Source: Mesorhizobium sp. Root157 (GTDB lineage: Bacteria > Pseudomonadota > Alphaproteobacteria > Rhizobiales > Rhizobiaceae). Taken from it: DNA of 64,000 nt. The notes beneath the pieces are model-generated. The model was not told where the DNA came from, searched no databases, and was given only the letters and a program-made list of their open reading frames with translations. The DNA is taken from contig NZ_LMGJ01000033.1 in the NCBI RefSeq assembly GCF_001427385.1, positions 213,562 through 277,561 of the forward strand, read 5' to 3'. A program made the translations under genes and the position numbers. Below, in pieces: positions 46,038 through 57,155 of the stretch. Within the stretch, counting starts at the first letter, position 1; every line of letters begins with the position of its first letter.

Positions 46038-46568
46038 ATGACGATAAAGCCGCTCATCATTCTTCCCGATCCCGTCCTGCGCCAGAGTTCAAAGCCGGTC
46101 GAAAGGGTCGACGCACCGTTGCGTAAGCTGGCCGACGACATGTTGGCGACGATGTACGATGCGCCGGGCATCGGGCTTGCGGCTATTCAGGTCGGTGAGC
46201 CTGTTCGCATGCTGGTCATCGACCTTGCCAAGGAGGACGAGGCGCCTGCGCCGCATGTCTTCATCAATCCGGAAATCCTCGAAAGCGCCGATGCACGTTC
46301 CGTCTACGAGGAAGGCTGCCTGTCGATCCCGGACTATTATGCGGAAGTCGAGCGGCCAGCCGGCGTGCGCGTGAAGTATCTCGATCGTGACGGCAAGGAG
46401 CAGGAGATCATGGCTGACGGCCTGATGGCCACCTGTCTGCAACACGAGATCGACCACCTGAACGGCGTTCTCTTCATCGACCATATTTCCAAGCTGAAGC
46501 GGGATATCGTGATGAGGAAATTCAAGAAACTGGCCAAGGACAAGCCGGCAAGCCGGATGGTCGGATAG
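46038..46568 (+). CDS. def: peptide deformylase
   Basis: A 176-residue metalloprotease removing the N-formyl group from new proteins. All three motifs are intact: [10 protein letters not shown] (44-53), EEGCLSIPD (Cys metal ligand) and QHEIDHLNG (two His ligands). It lies 6 bp upstream of fmt, the usual pair. Confidence 0.97.
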   Translation: MTIKPLIILPDPVLRQSSKPVERVDAPLRKLADDMLATMYDAPGIGLAAIQVGEPVRMLVIDLAKEDEAPAPHVFINPEILESADARSVYEEGCLSIPDYYAEVERPAGVRVKYLDRDGKEQEIMADGLMATCLQHEIDHLNGVLFIDHISKLKRDIVMRKFKKLAKDKPASRMVG

Positions 46569-46574
46569 GGCGGC

Positions 46575-47510
46575 ATGGCCCTTCGCGTCATCTTCATGGG
46601 CACGCCGGATTTTTCCGTACCGACGCTGCGCGCCATCGCCGAAGCCGGTCATGAGGTCGTCGCCGTCTACACCCAGCCGCCACGCGCGGCAGGCCGGCGC
46701 GGACTGGAACTGACGCCCTCGCCGGTCCAGCGTGAAGCCGAGCGGCTTGGCGTCCCGGTCCTTGTGCCCACCTCCCTGAAAAGCGACGAGGCCCAGACCG
46801 AGTTCAAGGCATTGAATGCGGATGTTGCCGTGGTCGTCGCCTACGGCCTGTTATTGCCCAAACCGATTCTCGATGCGCCGCGCCTCGGTTGCCTGAACGG
46901 CCATGCCTCGCTGCTGCCGCGCTGGCGAGGCGCCGCCCCCATCCAGCGCGCCATCATGGCCGGCGATGCCCAGACCGGCGTCATGGTGATGCGCATGGAG
47001 GAAGGCCTGGACACCGGCCCGGTTGCGGTAGGAGAAACAGTTGAGATCGGACCGGATATGACGGCGGGAGACCTGCACGACAGGCTGATGGCGGCCTGTG
47101 CGGGCTTGATGGTCGAGGCGCTGGCAAAGCTTGAGAAAGGTGCCCTCGTCTTCACGCCGCAGTCGGATCGAGGCGCGATCTACGCGAAAAAAGTGGAAAA
47201 AGCCGAGACTCGTGTGGATTGGCGCTTGCACGCAAGTGCGGTGCATAACCATATTCGCGGCCTGTCGCCGTTTCCGGGCGCCTGGTGCGAAGTGGAAGCG
47301 GGCGGCCGGCTGGAGCGGCTGAAATTGCTTCGCTCGACACCTTCTGAAGGTGCGGGCGAGCCGGGAGGAATTCTCGACGACCGCCTGAGCGTCGCCTGCG
47401 GTTCAGGCGCGGTCAGGCTGGTCGAAGTGCAACGGGCGGGCTCCAGGCCCGTCTCTGCATCGGAGTTCCTTCGTGGCGCAAGACTGGAAAAAGGAATGAA
47501 ATTGTCATGA
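46575..47510 (+). CDS. fmt: methionyl-tRNA formyltransferase
   Basis: A 311-residue enzyme that formylates initiator Met-tRNA using 10-formyl-THF. The catalytic region [19 protein letters not shown] and the start [16 protein letters not shown] are diagnostic; the C-terminal OB domain is present. Its stop overlaps the acetyltransferase start (ATGA). Confidence 0.97.
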   Translation: MALRVIFMGTPDFSVPTLRAIAEAGHEVVAVYTQPPRAAGRRGLELTPSPVQREAERLGVPVLVPTSLKSDEAQTEFKALNADVAVVVAYGLLLPKPILDAPRLGCLNGHASLLPRWRGAAPIQRAIMAGDAQTGVMVMRMEEGLDTGPVAVGETVEIGPDMTAGDLHDRLMAACAGLMVEALAKLEKGALVFTPQSDRGAIYAKKVEKAETRVDWRLHASAVHNHIRGLSPFPGAWCEVEAGGRLERLKLLRSTPSEGAGEPGGILDDRLSVACGSGAVRLVEVQRAGSRPVSASEFLRGARLEKGMKLS

Positions 47511-48016
47511 GCATGATGTCGATCCGCGCGGCAACACCGCGCGACCGCGAGGCGATCCGCCTCGTCGAAGAACATGCTTTCGGCCAGCACGCGGAAGCCG
47601 GCCTTGTCGATGCGCTGGTGGGCGACGGCGATGCCGTCGTCGAACTGGTGGCGGAAGAAGACGGCCAGGTGATCGGCCACATCCTGTTTTCCCGCCTGCT
47701 GGTCAAGCAAGCCGGCGCTTCCTTTGCCGCGGTTGCGCTGGCGCCGCTGGCCGTCGAGCCGTCCTTCCATGGCACCGGCATCGGCGGCGCCCTGGTCCGC
47801 GAGGCCCATATCCGCTTGAAGACCGCCGGCGAAAAGCTTTCGGTGGTGCTGGGCGACCCGGCCTATTACGGCCGGTTCGGATACAGCCACGCCCGCGCAG
47901 CCAAGTTCGAAAGCGACTACCAGGGCGATGCCCTGCAGGCATTGGCATGGGACGAGGCGCCGGAAAGCGGCAGGCTCGTCTATGCCCCTGCCTTCAGCAC
48001 GGCGCTCGCGGCCTGA
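47507..48016 (+). CDS. GNAT family N-acetyltransferase
   Basis: A 169-residue acetyl-CoA-dependent acetyltransferase (YhbS-like). The acetyl-CoA loop is [20 protein letters not shown] (about residues 80-99) and the substrate region [11 protein letters not shown] follows. Translationally coupled to fmt and 13 bp before truA. Substrate unknown. Confidence 0.87.
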   Translation: MSMMSIRAATPRDREAIRLVEEHAFGQHAEAGLVDALVGDGDAVVELVAEEDGQVIGHILFSRLLVKQAGASFAAVALAPLAVEPSFHGTGIGGALVREAHIRLKTAGEKLSVVLGDPAYYGRFGYSHARAAKFESDYQGDALQALAWDEAPESGRLVYAPAFSTALAA

Positions 48017-48029
48017 TCCAGCACCCGGG

Positions 48030-48782
48030 ATGCCGCGCTATCGCCTCGACGTGGAGTATGACGGCGGCCCCTATGCCGGCTGGCAGCGTCAGGCCGACCA
48101 GCATTCGGTCCAACAGGCGATCGAGGCAGCGGTCGAGAAGTTCAGCTCCGAAACGATCTCGCTTCGCGGCGCGGGCCGTACCGATGCCGGCGTCCACGCT
48201 ACCGCCCAGGTAGCGCATCTCGACCTCACGAAGGAATGGCCGGCGGACACCGTGCGCGATGCGCTAAACGCGCATCTGCAACAGGCTGGCGAACGCGTCG
48301 CCATCCTCAAGGCCGCAAGGGTTGCGGCGGAGTTCGATGCCCGCTTCTCGGCACTCGGTCGCCACTATCTCTACCGCATCTCCAATCGTCGCGCGCCGCC
48401 GGCACTCGACAAGGGCAAGGTCTGGTGGGTGCCGAAACGCCTCGATGCGGACGCCATGGATGCCGCCGCCAAGACCCTGCTGGGAAGGCACGACTTCACC
48501 ACCTTCCGTTCCGCACAATGTCAGGCCAACAGCCCGTTGCGCACTCTCGATCGGCTGGATGTTGCCCGTGACGGCTACGATATCGAGATCCGAGCCTCGG
48601 CCCGGTCGTTCCTGCACAATCAGGTCCGTTCGATGGTGGGCTCGTTGAAGCGGGTCGGCGAGGGCGCATGGACAAGCGCCGACCTCAAGGCTGCGCTCGA
48701 CGCACGAGATCGTGCGGCCTGTGGGCAAGTGGCCCCGCCGGACGGACTGTACCTGGTGGGCGTGGACTACCAGGCAGACTAA
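48030..48782 (+). CDS. truA: tRNA pseudouridine(38-40) synthase
   Basis: A 250-residue enzyme. The catalytic Asp lies in [14 protein letters not shown] (about residue 50-60). [12 protein letters not shown] at the N-terminus and [17 protein letters not shown] are conserved. The ATG at 48030 gives the normal length; the upstream frame is GNAT overlap. Confidence 0.95.
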   Translation: MPRYRLDVEYDGGPYAGWQRQADQHSVQQAIEAAVEKFSSETISLRGAGRTDAGVHATAQVAHLDLTKEWPADTVRDALNAHLQQAGERVAILKAARVAAEFDARFSALGRHYLYRISNRRAPPALDKGKVWWVPKRLDADAMDAAAKTLLGRHDFTTFRSAQCQANSPLRTLDRLDVARDGYDIEIRASARSFLHNQVRSMVGSLKRVGEGAWTSADLKAALDARDRAACGQVAPPDGLYLVGVDYQAD

Positions 48783-48784
48783 TT

Positions 48785-49378
48785 TTAGTCAGGAATACTG
48801 ATACCGAGCATGGCCTGTAGGCTGAACAGGACAATCAGCGAGGCGACCAGCATGCCGGCGAACACGGCCGATCCGATGGCGGCACCCTTGCCGATCACCG
48901 CATTGGTCATGCGCCACGTCAGGGCCAGCGACAGCAGGAAGAAGAACAGCGTCAGCATCGCCGCAAACTGGTTTGTCGATGGCAGAAAAAGCCTGACAAG
49001 GGCAGACGGCAACAGCATCCAGGCAATGAGCGCGGACGCCCAGTTGCTGGCCACCACATAAGCGACAAAGCGCGTTGCTATCCCCGCGTGGCGCGCAACG
49101 ACGGCGAGGGCGACAAGCGGCAGCGTCCAGGTTCCGACATCGACGATCGCAACCCGGATCAATATGCCCAGCCGCCCCGTCAGCGCTTCAGGATCGCCGA
49201 TCTCGTTGGCGACACCCACCCAGCCGACGATGAGCGCCGGAGCCGCCACGATCAAGGCGAAGAAGGAATTCCAGAAGCCGTCGGCTGAAAGATCGAGCAG
49301 GCGAACACCATCGGGCTTGCCCATCATCAATTGCCAGGCGCCGTTCAGAGATGCTTGAACCTCATCCGCCGAGAGCAT
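48785..49378 (-). CDS. multi-pass membrane protein of unknown function
   Basis: A 197-residue protein with about five hydrophobic segments starting near residue 38. It has no recognised transport motif; topology loosely resembles YIP1-type proteins. The start overlaps the end of dapE by 17 bp on the same strand, so it is likely in the dapD-dapE transcription unit. It converges on truA with a 2-bp gap. Confidence 0.65.
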   Translation of the reverse strand: MLSADEVQASLNGAWQLMMGKPDGVRLLDLSADGFWNSFFALIVAAPALIVGWVGVANEIGDPEALTGRLGILIRVAIVDVGTWTLPLVALAVVARHAGIATRFVAYVVASNWASALIAWMLLPSALVRLFLPSTNQFAAMLTLFFFLLSLALTWRMTNAVIGKGAAIGSAVFAGMLVASLIVLFSLQAMLGISIPD

Positions 49379-50570
49379 GGCCAGACCCGAACCAGTCGTC
49401 GATGAAGCGCTGATAGATTTGCGTCAGCGTTTCGAGATCGGCCACCGCAACCCGCTCGTCCACCATATGCATGGTCTTGCCGACAAGGCCGAATTCCACC
49501 ACAGGACAATGATCCTTGATGAAGCGTGCGTCTGAGGTTCCACCCGACGTCGACAGGGCGGGGCTCTTGCCGACCACAGCCTTGACGGAGCCGCTGAGCG
49601 TCTCGATCAGGCGGTCGTCGCGCGTCAGAAACACGTGGCTCGGCCGGTCGCGCCAGGCCAGATCGAAGTCGATGGCTTCCTTGCGCCCGGCCCGATATTT
49701 CCGCTTGCGGCTGGCCGCGTCCAGCCGGTTGTGGATTTCGGCCTGAACCTTCTCGGCCGTCCAGGTGTCGTTGAAACGGATGTTGAAGGCGGCGGTTGCC
49801 TTGGCCGGTATCACATTGGTGGCCGCATTGCCGACATCGATGGACGTGACTTCGAGATTGGTCGGCTGGAAATCCTTGGTTCCCTTGTCGAAAGCGGGGT
49901 GGAGCAGCGCGTCGACCATCGTCATCAGCCCACGCACCGGATTGTCTGCCAGATGCGGATAGGCAGCATGCCCCTGGCGCCCGTTCACGGTGACGATGCC
50001 GGAGATCGATCCGCGCCGGCCGATCTTGATCATGTCGCCCAGCGTGTCTGGATTGGTCGGCTCGCCGACGATCGAGGCATCCCACTTCTCGCCCTTGGCC
50101 GCCGCCCATTCGAGCAGTTTCACCGTACCGTTGATGGCAGGGCCTTCCTCGTCGCCGGTGATCAACAGCGACACCGATCCCTTGGGTCCTCCCTTTTCCT
50201 CGACATGGCGCGCAAGGGCCGCGATGAAACAGGCGATGCCGCCCTTCATGTCGACGGCCCCTCGCCCATACATTTCGCCATGCGCGATTTCGGCGGCGAA
50301 GGGGGGATGGGTCCATGCCGTCTCGTCACCGACCGGAACCACATCCGTGTGGCCGGCAAACATCAGATGCGAGCCGTTTCCGGAGCGGCGCGCGTAAAGG
50401 TTTTCGATATCGGGGGTGCCGTCTTCAGAGAAAACCGGCCGCTCTGTCGTGAAACCCAGGGGCTTCAGCATTTTTTCGAGCGCGCTCAGCGCCCCGCCTT
50501 CGGCAGGCGTGACGGAAGCACACCGGATCAGGGTGGCGAGATTCTCAGCGGGATCGGTCGGCAGCATCAT
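49362..50570 (-). CDS. dapE: succinyl-diaminopimelate desuccinylase
   Basis: An M20 metallohydrolase of about 402 residues making LL-diaminopimelate for lysine and peptidoglycan. Metal ligands are in [22 protein letters not shown] and [12 protein letters not shown] (catalytic Glu); [11 protein letters not shown] is DapE-typical. The ATG at 50570 (or 50567) fits the family; an in-frame ATG exists at 50606. Same strand as dapD, with a DUF805 gene between them. Confidence 0.93.
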   Translation of the reverse strand: MMLPTDPAENLATLIRCASVTPAEGGALSALEKMLKPLGFTTERPVFSEDGTPDIENLYARRSGNGSHLMFAGHTDVVPVGDETAWTHPPFAAEIAHGEMYGRGAVDMKGGIACFIAALARHVEEKGGPKGSVSLLITGDEEGPAINGTVKLLEWAAAKGEKWDASIVGEPTNPDTLGDMIKIGRRGSISGIVTVNGRQGHAAYPHLADNPVRGLMTMVDALLHPAFDKGTKDFQPTNLEVTSIDVGNAATNVIPAKATAAFNIRFNDTWTAEKVQAEIHNRLDAASRKRKYRAGRKEAIDFDLAWRDRPSHVFLTRDDRLIETLSGSVKAVVGKSPALSTSGGTSDARFIKDHCPVVEFGLVGKTMHMVDERVAVADLETLTQIYQRFIDDWFGSGHALGG

Positions 50571-50678
50571 GGCCAAAGCGATAGTCGAAAGCGCCGGGGC
50601 TGTCACGGCCTGTCAGTAAGGCCAGCGACGGACCCTGTGACCGCGCCGCCAAAAAGACGATGCGCGTCGACCGGCGGC

Positions 50679-51059
50679 TCAGGCCGGCGCGTTGGTACGC
50701 TGGCCGAAGCGATTCGGGCCGGGCTGGCCGGGAAACAGGCACAGCACCAGAAAAGCCGCGATCGATATCACCGGGATGAAAAGAACGACCGCCGCAAGTC
50801 CCGTCTTGCCCAGATCGTGCAGCCGCTTCACGGCGAGCGCCACGTTCGACCATAGGGAAGCGAGGAAGACGATCATGAAGACCATCGACCATAGCGCGCT
50901 TTCGGGCGTCCCTTCCATCACCAGCGTAAAGCGATAGAGCGGAAATGCCTGCGCGATCGCAACCAGCAGCCCGCCAAGGAAGTAGGCGGCGCGGCTGACG
51001 CGACCCGAAACGCCGAAGAAAAGCCAGAGAAGCTGGGGTCTGTCGGGCAAGTCTGTCAC
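50679..51059 (-). CDS. DUF805-like small membrane protein
   Basis: A 126-residue protein with four hydrophobic segments; LLWLFFGVSGRVSRAAYFLG and KRLHDLGKTGLAAVVLFIP (R-LHD-G motif) are hallmarks of DUF805. It begins with GTG at 51059, 15 bp after dapD. Function unknown. Confidence 0.85.
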   Translation of the reverse strand: MTDLPDRPQLLWLFFGVSGRVSRAAYFLGGLLVAIAQAFPLYRFTLVMEGTPESALWSMVFMIVFLASLWSNVALAVKRLHDLGKTGLAAVVLFIPVISIAAFLVLCLFPGQPGPNRFGQRTNAPA

Positions 51060-51074
51060 CTGATGGAGGAAGTC

Positions 51075-51929
<855 letters not shown>

Positions 51930-52073
51930 CGGGTGCTCCGTTACACGTGCTGTTAAGGGGCGGCTCTTAACCTGTTTATAAGCCGCGCGGACCCTATTTG
52001 AAGGTATGGAGAGGGTCAATCGCGGCTGGGTCACGTGGCGGCGCTGCCAGGCAGCATTTTTGGGGTACTTCAT

Positions 52074-52913
52074 ATGAATCCGATGGAAAAAGCCGGATGG
52101 ACGCCACTGCCGCACTCGAGCGAGGACCTGGAGCGGGCAAAAAGCGCGCCCGACACGCCTCAGACGCGGGCTGCGACTTATCGTCTGGCCTGGAACGATG
52201 AAGAGTTCATGACGCGCCGCGAGTTGCGGCCAGTGCGCCTGCAGCTCGAATTGCTGAAGCCAGATATGATCCTTGCCGAGCGCGGCATCCGCTCCACGGT
52301 GATTCTCTTCGGCGGAGCGCGCATTCCCGAACCGGGCGGCGAGGCCTGGGCGGCGAAGAACGAGACGCAAAAGCGCAACCTTGAAGAAAACAGCAAATAC
52401 TACGAAGAGGCCCGTAAATTTGCCCGCCTGTGCTCACAGCAGTCGGCGTCCTCCTACTTTCGCGAGTTCGTCGTGGTGACCGGCGGCGGCCCCGGCGTCA
52501 TGGAAGCGGGCAATCGCGGCGCCGACGATGTCGGCGCCCCCTCGATCGGGCTCAACATCGTATTGCCGCACGAACAGGCGCCGAATGTCTATGTCACGCC
52601 GGAGCTATGCTTCAACTTCCACTATTTCGCCATCAGGAAGATGCACTTCGTCATGCGCGCCAAGGCGGTTGCCGTCTTTCCCGGCGGCTTCGGCACGATG
52701 GACGAGTTCTTCGAGACGCTGACCCTCATCCAGACAGGGCGGATGGAGCGCGTTCCCGTCATCCTGTTTGGAAAATCGTTCTGGCACCGCGCGATCGACC
52801 TGGACTTCCTGGCCGAGCAGGGAACCATCAGCCCGGGCGACCAGGACATTATCGACTTCGTCGACACCGCCGACGAAGCCTGGGAGATCATCAAGCGGTT
52901 TTATCGGCTCTAG
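52074..52913 (+). CDS. LOG family / TIGR00730 Rossmann-fold protein
   Basis: A 279-residue protein of the lysine-decarboxylase-like family that includes cytokinin-activating LOG phosphoribohydrolases. [14 protein letters not shown] and [13 protein letters not shown] are the two nucleotide motifs. It is longer than plant LOG, carrying an extra 85-residue N-terminal part. ATG 52074 follows GGGG; ATG 52083 is an alternative. Divergent from dapD. Confidence 0.87.
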   Translation: MNPMEKAGWTPLPHSSEDLERAKSAPDTPQTRAATYRLAWNDEEFMTRRELRPVRLQLELLKPDMILAERGIRSTVILFGGARIPEPGGEAWAAKNETQKRNLEENSKYYEEARKFARLCSQQSASSYFREFVVVTGGGPGVMEAGNRGADDVGAPSIGLNIVLPHEQAPNVYVTPELCFNFHYFAIRKMHFVMRAKAVAVFPGGFGTMDEFFETLTLIQTGRMERVPVILFGKSFWHRAIDLDFLAEQGTISPGDQDIIDFVDTADEAWEIIKRFYRL

Positions 52914-53784
52914 CCACCACCTTCGTCTCCTCCGCAGCTTCAAGCGGCTGCGGTCGGCGAACGAGTGTGACCAGCACGAAGGAAATGATCATCAAGAGGT
53001 ACCACGAGCCGAGCTTGCCGATGCTCACCGGCGTCCAGGCTGCGTGCTGCCCCGGATAGACCCAGGCCCGCGACCACGTGCCGATGTTCTCCGCGAACCA
53101 GATGAACAGCGCCACCAGTACGAAGCCGAGCAGAAGCGGCATGCGCAGACGAAAGCGGAAAACGCGATAATGGACGAAAGTGCGCCAGTAGAGCGCGATC
53201 GAGGCAGCGAAAAGCCCGTAGCGCAGGTCGAGTGTGAAATGGTGGGCGAAGAAATTGACGTAGATCGCCATGCACAGCACGACCGTCGCCCATAGCGGCG
53301 GATAGTTCGAATAGCGCATGTCGAAGATGCGGCTGATACGGGCGAGATAGGAACCCACGGCGGCATACATGAAGCCCGAGAACAGCGGCACCTCGCCGAC
53401 GCGGAAGAAATTCGCCTCTGGATAGATCCAGGAGCCTGCCGAGGTCTTGAACAGTTCCATGACGGTTCCAACAACGTGGAACACGAGGATGACCTTCGCT
53501 TCGGCCCCGGTTTCCAGCCTAAACGCCAGCATGGCAAGTTGGATCGCCAGCGCTGCCAGAAACAGGAAGTCGTAGCGGGCGAGGAAGGCCTGCTCCGGCC
53601 ACAAAAACCTCGTCGCCAGGATCAGGAACAGCATGGCTCCGCCAAACAGGCAGGCCCAGCCCTGCTTCAGGCCGAAGACCAGGAATTCGACGGCATCTCC
53701 GGAGAGGCCGCCGGCAGGCAATCTATCGAGGACGCGGTGGGCGGCGGCATCTATCGCCGCCTCTACCGAGGTGAATCGCGTCAA
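52891..53784 (-). CDS. DUF817 family membrane protein
   Basis: A 297-residue protein with about eight membrane segments; KTSAGSWIYPEANFFRVGEV and NFFAHHFTLDLRY are typical of the DUF817 (YoaT-like) family of unknown function. The TTG start overlaps the stop of the HAD gene (TTGA), so the two are coupled. Its end overlaps the LOG-family gene on the other strand by 23 bp. Confidence 0.85.
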   Translation of the reverse strand: MTRFTSVEAAIDAAAHRVLDRLPAGGLSGDAVEFLVFGLKQGWACLFGGAMLFLILATRFLWPEQAFLARYDFLFLAALAIQLAMLAFRLETGAEAKVILVFHVVGTVMELFKTSAGSWIYPEANFFRVGEVPLFSGFMYAAVGSYLARISRIFDMRYSNYPPLWATVVLCMAIYVNFFAHHFTLDLRYGLFAASIALYWRTFVHYRVFRFRLRMPLLLGFVLVALFIWFAENIGTWSRAWVYPGQHAAWTPVSIGKLGSWYLLMIISFVLVTLVRRPQPLEAAEETKVVARADKTA

Positions 53785-54488
53785 TCCTGCCCTTCCACGA
53801 TTGCGCTCAGGAAGCCCGACAGGTCGTCGGTGACGAAATCGACGTCGTCTTCATTGTCAGGGTCGCGTTCCCAGATCTCCGAGAATGTCGGCTCGAAATT
53901 GCGCGGCACGATCAGCACCGTCGTCATGCCGAGCGCCTTCGGCACGGCGAGATTGCGGGCCAAGTCCTCGAACATCACCGTATTGGGCCCTGTCACCGCG
54001 TGCAGGGCGGCAAACTTTTCATAAGTCTGGCGGGCCGGCTTCGGCGTCAGCCCGGCTGCGACGATGTCGAAGATGTCGTCGAAATCCTCGAGAATGCCCA
54101 ACTGGCGTGCAGCGCGCTCGGCATGGCCGCGGTCGCCATTGGTGAAGATGAACTTGCGCCCCGGCAGTTGACGGATTGCGGCACCGAGGACCGGATCGGG
54201 CACCAGCCATGAATAGTCGATGTCGTGAACTTTCATCAGGAAGTCGTCGGGATCGATATTGTAGCGCGTCATCAGGCCGCTGAGCGTCGTGCCGTACTGC
54301 AGATAGAGTTCCTTCTGCAGTTTGCGCGCGTCCTCACGCGGCAGCGTCAGAAGCTCCTGCACATACGCCGTCATCTTCGCATCGATCTGGGAAAACAGAT
54401 TCGAATGATGCGGATAAAGCGTATTGTCGAGGTCGAACACCCAGTCGGTGACGTGGGTAAAACGGGTGGGATCTGGAAGCTCGGTCAT
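53781..54488 (-). CDS. HAD-family pyrimidine 5'-nucleotidase
   Basis: A 235-residue HAD hydrolase with the nucleophile motif WVFDLDNTLYPHHS (about residue 15) and FTNGDRGHA; this form (SDT1/YjjG-like) dephosphorylates pyrimidine nucleotides. The ATG at 54488 is chosen. In many Rhizobiales it lies between argB and dapD, consistent with this neighbourhood. Confidence 0.88.
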   Translation of the reverse strand: MTELPDPTRFTHVTDWVFDLDNTLYPHHSNLFSQIDAKMTAYVQELLTLPREDARKLQKELYLQYGTTLSGLMTRYNIDPDDFLMKVHDIDYSWLVPDPVLGAAIRQLPGRKFIFTNGDRGHAERAARQLGILEDFDDIFDIVAAGLTPKPARQTYEKFAALHAVTGPNTVMFEDLARNLAVPKALGMTTVLIVPRNFEPTFSEIWERDPDNEDDVDFVTDDLSGFLSAIVEGQD

Positions 54489-54650
54489 AAGGCCCTTATG
54501 GCATGAAATGGCGTTTGGGGGGTGGAGATTTATCCACAACTTCTACGCGTCGAAACGCGACGAAATCGGCAAGCAATTCGAATTTTAAACATGTAGGAAA
54601 CTCGACCTTCAGGGCTTGCTGCCAAACAGACGCACGATCAGGGGGCCGGG

Positions 54651-55412
54651 ATGAAGTCAGTAATTGTTAGAGCCTTTCTGGTCGCCGTCGCTTCATCCAT
54701 TGCCTCCATTCTCGTCGCTTTTGCGGCGGTTTCCGCAGCCGGGAAAAACCTGGACGGGCTTGCCTTGATACTCTGCATCGTCTGCCCGCTTTTCATTGCG
54801 TGGCCGGCAACCGCCTATACGTTCTGGCAAAACGACAAGTTGAAGAGCGCGCATCGCGAACTTTCGCGCACGCACGCACAACTGGCGGCTGCACATCGCC
54901 GTCTGGCGGACAAGGCCCGTCACGACGACATGACGGGGATGCTGAACCGTGAAAGTTTCTTTGCAACGCTCGATCGGTCGCGGCGCAAATCCGACCGCGG
55001 CGCGTTGCTCATCATCGACGCCGATCATTTCAAGTCGATAAACGATCGCTTCGGCCATTTGGTGGGAGACGAAGCCCTGTTGCTGATCGTCGAAGCGCTG
55101 CGCGGCGGTGTCAGAAGCGGCGACGTGCTGGGCCGCATAGGCGGTGAGGAGTTCGGCGCCTTCCTGGTCGGCGCCGACGAAAACGAAGCGATGCGGATCG
55201 CCGAACGCATGCGCCAGGAAGTCGAACAGATCCGCTTCCATCCCGATGGCGATCGCACCATTCCCCTGACCGTAAGCATCGGCGGCACGATTTGCGGCGA
55301 GGGAACCACGGTATCGGACCTGATGCGCAGCGCCGACAGGCGGCTTTACAACGCCAAGAACCGTGGCCGTAACCTTGTCGTCTTCGAGCGGGACATGCCG
55401 GAAGCGGCATGA
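54651..55412 (+). CDS. membrane-anchored diguanylate cyclase
   Basis: A 253-residue protein with two N-terminal membrane segments (about 5-30 and 38-60), a short linker helix, and a GGDEF domain (about 95-250). The signature reads GRIGGEEF, compatible with c-di-GMP synthesis, and an RSGD I-site lies five residues upstream, predicting product inhibition. No separate sensor domain is present. It stands alone upstream of the GMC pair. Confidence 0.92.
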   Translation: MKSVIVRAFLVAVASSIASILVAFAAVSAAGKNLDGLALILCIVCPLFIAWPATAYTFWQNDKLKSAHRELSRTHAQLAAAHRRLADKARHDDMTGMLNRESFFATLDRSRRKSDRGALLIIDADHFKSINDRFGHLVGDEALLLIVEALRGGVRSGDVLGRIGGEEFGAFLVGADENEAMRIAERMRQEVEQIRFHPDGDRTIPLTVSIGGTICGEGTTVSDLMRSADRRLYNAKNRGRNLVVFERDMPEAA

Positions 55413-55542
55413 CAACGTCCGCGGCGTCTGCTGGTCAGCGAAAGTGAGCCTTCGGGGCAACGCCGCCTTTACCTGAAAGGTGTATCAACGCCTGAAAGAT
55501 GGAACCGCAGATCCAACGCTCTGTACAGTTGAAAACATCCCC

Positions 55543-55701
55543 ATGCTTGAAAAGAACCCCTCACGCCGCGCCATCGTGAATCTGCTTCTGGCGCTGCCGT
55601 TTGTCCCCACCCTGCTTGGCCGACCCAAACCACCGGCCAAGGAGGCTGAGGCAATTGTCGAAGTGAACGGCTGGATCCTGAAGAAAAGCGACCTCGCATG
55701 A
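55543..55701 (+). CDS. 52-residue Tat-signal-like micro-protein preceding a GMC oxidoreductase
   Basis: It encodes MLEKNPSRRAIVNLLLAL followed by a short Pro-rich stretch and a polar tail ending WILKKSDLA. The SRRAIVNLL run resembles a twin-arginine signal. The stop overlaps the GMC oxidoreductase start (GCATGA), a sign of coupled translation. Gluconate/fructose/sorbitol dehydrogenases of this type have a small Tat-signal subunit that carries the flavin subunit across the membrane; this protein is much shorter than those subunits but may play that part. Function is inference. Confidence 0.65.
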   Translation: MLEKNPSRRAIVNLLLALPFVPTLLGRPKPPAKEAEAIVEVNGWILKKSDLA

Positions 55702-57137
55702 TCTTCGACAGCTACGAGGCCTTTGAGGCTGCGGCGCTTGCGCCCAAGGTCGTGGTGATCGGCTCGGGACCGGCAGGCATCACCATCGCCCGCAAACTCG
55801 CCGCCGCCGGGATAACCGTGGCGATCCTCGAGGCCGGCGGGCGGGAATACAGCGATGAATCGCAGGATTTTTACCGCGGCAGAACCGTTGGCGACCCCTA
55901 TTTCGATCTCGATATCACCCGCCTGCGCTATATGGGCGGCAGTTCCAACCATTGGGCCGGATGGTGCCGGGTTCTCGACGCGCATGATTTCCAGCCCAAG
56001 GCCTGGGCGCCGGATACCGGCTGGCCGATCGAGCGCAAGGACATCGAACCGTTTCTGTCCGAAGTTCACGATATTCTCGAACTCCCGGAATTCCGCGCCG
56101 ATGTGCCGATCTCGGACGACATGCGCTGGGTTCAACTGATCAAAAGCCCGGCCGTTCGTTTCGGCGAAAAATACGCGGACGAGTTGGCCAACAGCCAGAA
56201 CATCGCATTGGTGCTGAACACCTCTGTCACCGAACTTGCCGGCGACGGCAGCAAGATAACCGGCACCAGGATATGGTCGAACGGACGGCAAGCCGGCTTG
56301 CTGCAAGCGGACTACTTCGTCGTGTGCGCTGGCGGGCTGGAAAATTCCCGGCTGTTGCTGTGGTCGAACCAGACTTCCAATGGGGGCGTCGTGCCGCATA
56401 CCGAGGCGCTCGGCAAATACTGGATGGAGCATCCGACTTTCGAGGGCGGTAACGCAATCCTTGCCGACTATGACGAGTTCGAGGTGGACGCGGCCAACGA
56501 AGCATTCTTCTCGCCGTCGCCTGCCGCAATGGAGCGGCTCGAAATCATGAATTTCGGCATCCGGCTGATCGAGACGCCCTATCCCGGCGCCAAGCGCCTC
56601 ATCGCCGATCTTGCCTGTTCAGCGCCGGACCTGGCGGAATGGGCCGCCGTCAAGCTCGGCCAGCACCTGCGATGCGCCGCCCAGCTTTATGTCGCCTGGG
56701 AACAGGCGCCGCGCGCCGACAATCGCATCGAGCTTTCTGCGACCGACATGGATCAGGCAGGCGTGCCGCGCATCGAACTGCACTGGAAGAAAAGCGATCT
56801 GGAACGGCGAACCATCCTTGAAGGCTTGCGCCTGTTCGGCCGGACAATGGCTGAGAAGAACCTCGGGCGGGTCCGCATAGACGACTGGCTGACGTCCGGC
56901 GCGGACTATCCCACCAATCAGGAACTGGCCGGGCACCATCATATGGGCGGCACGCGCATGGGCACCGACGTTGCCAGGAGCGTGGTCGACGCCGATTGCA
57001 AGGTGCATGCAATGGCCAACCTCTATGTCGGCGGTTCGTCAGTGTTCTGTACCTCGGGGGAGTGCAACCCGACGACCACTATCACGGCGCTGGCCTGCCG
57101 GCTCGGCGATCATCTCGCCAGGAAAATCGCCGCCTAG
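55698..57137 (+). CDS. GMC family FAD-dependent oxidoreductase
   Basis: A 479-residue flavoprotein related to FAD sugar/alcohol dehydrogenases. The dinucleotide motif GSGPAGITIARKLAAAG is at about residue 22, GGSSNHWAGWC near 82, and the C-terminal active-site region HHMGGTRMG plus CNPTTTI contains the catalytic His/Asn pair. It has no signal peptide of its own. Coupled to the upstream micro-protein. No cytochrome subunit is adjacent. Substrate unknown. Confidence 0.88.
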   Translation: MIFDSYEAFEAAALAPKVVVIGSGPAGITIARKLAAAGITVAILEAGGREYSDESQDFYRGRTVGDPYFDLDITRLRYMGGSSNHWAGWCRVLDAHDFQPKAWAPDTGWPIERKDIEPFLSEVHDILELPEFRADVPISDDMRWVQLIKSPAVRFGEKYADELANSQNIALVLNTSVTELAGDGSKITGTRIWSNGRQAGLLQADYFVVCAGGLENSRLLLWSNQTSNGGVVPHTEALGKYWMEHPTFEGGNAILADYDEFEVDAANEAFFSPSPAAMERLEIMNFGIRLIETPYPGAKRLIADLACSAPDLAEWAAVKLGQHLRCAAQLYVAWEQAPRADNRIELSATDMDQAGVPRIELHWKKSDLERRTILEGLRLFGRTMAEKNLGRVRIDDWLTSGADYPTNQELAGHHHMGGTRMGTDVARSVVDADCKVHAMANLYVGGSSVFCTSGECNPTTTITALACRLGDHLARKIAA

Positions 57138-57155
57138 CGGTCGCTGCTTTGCGGT

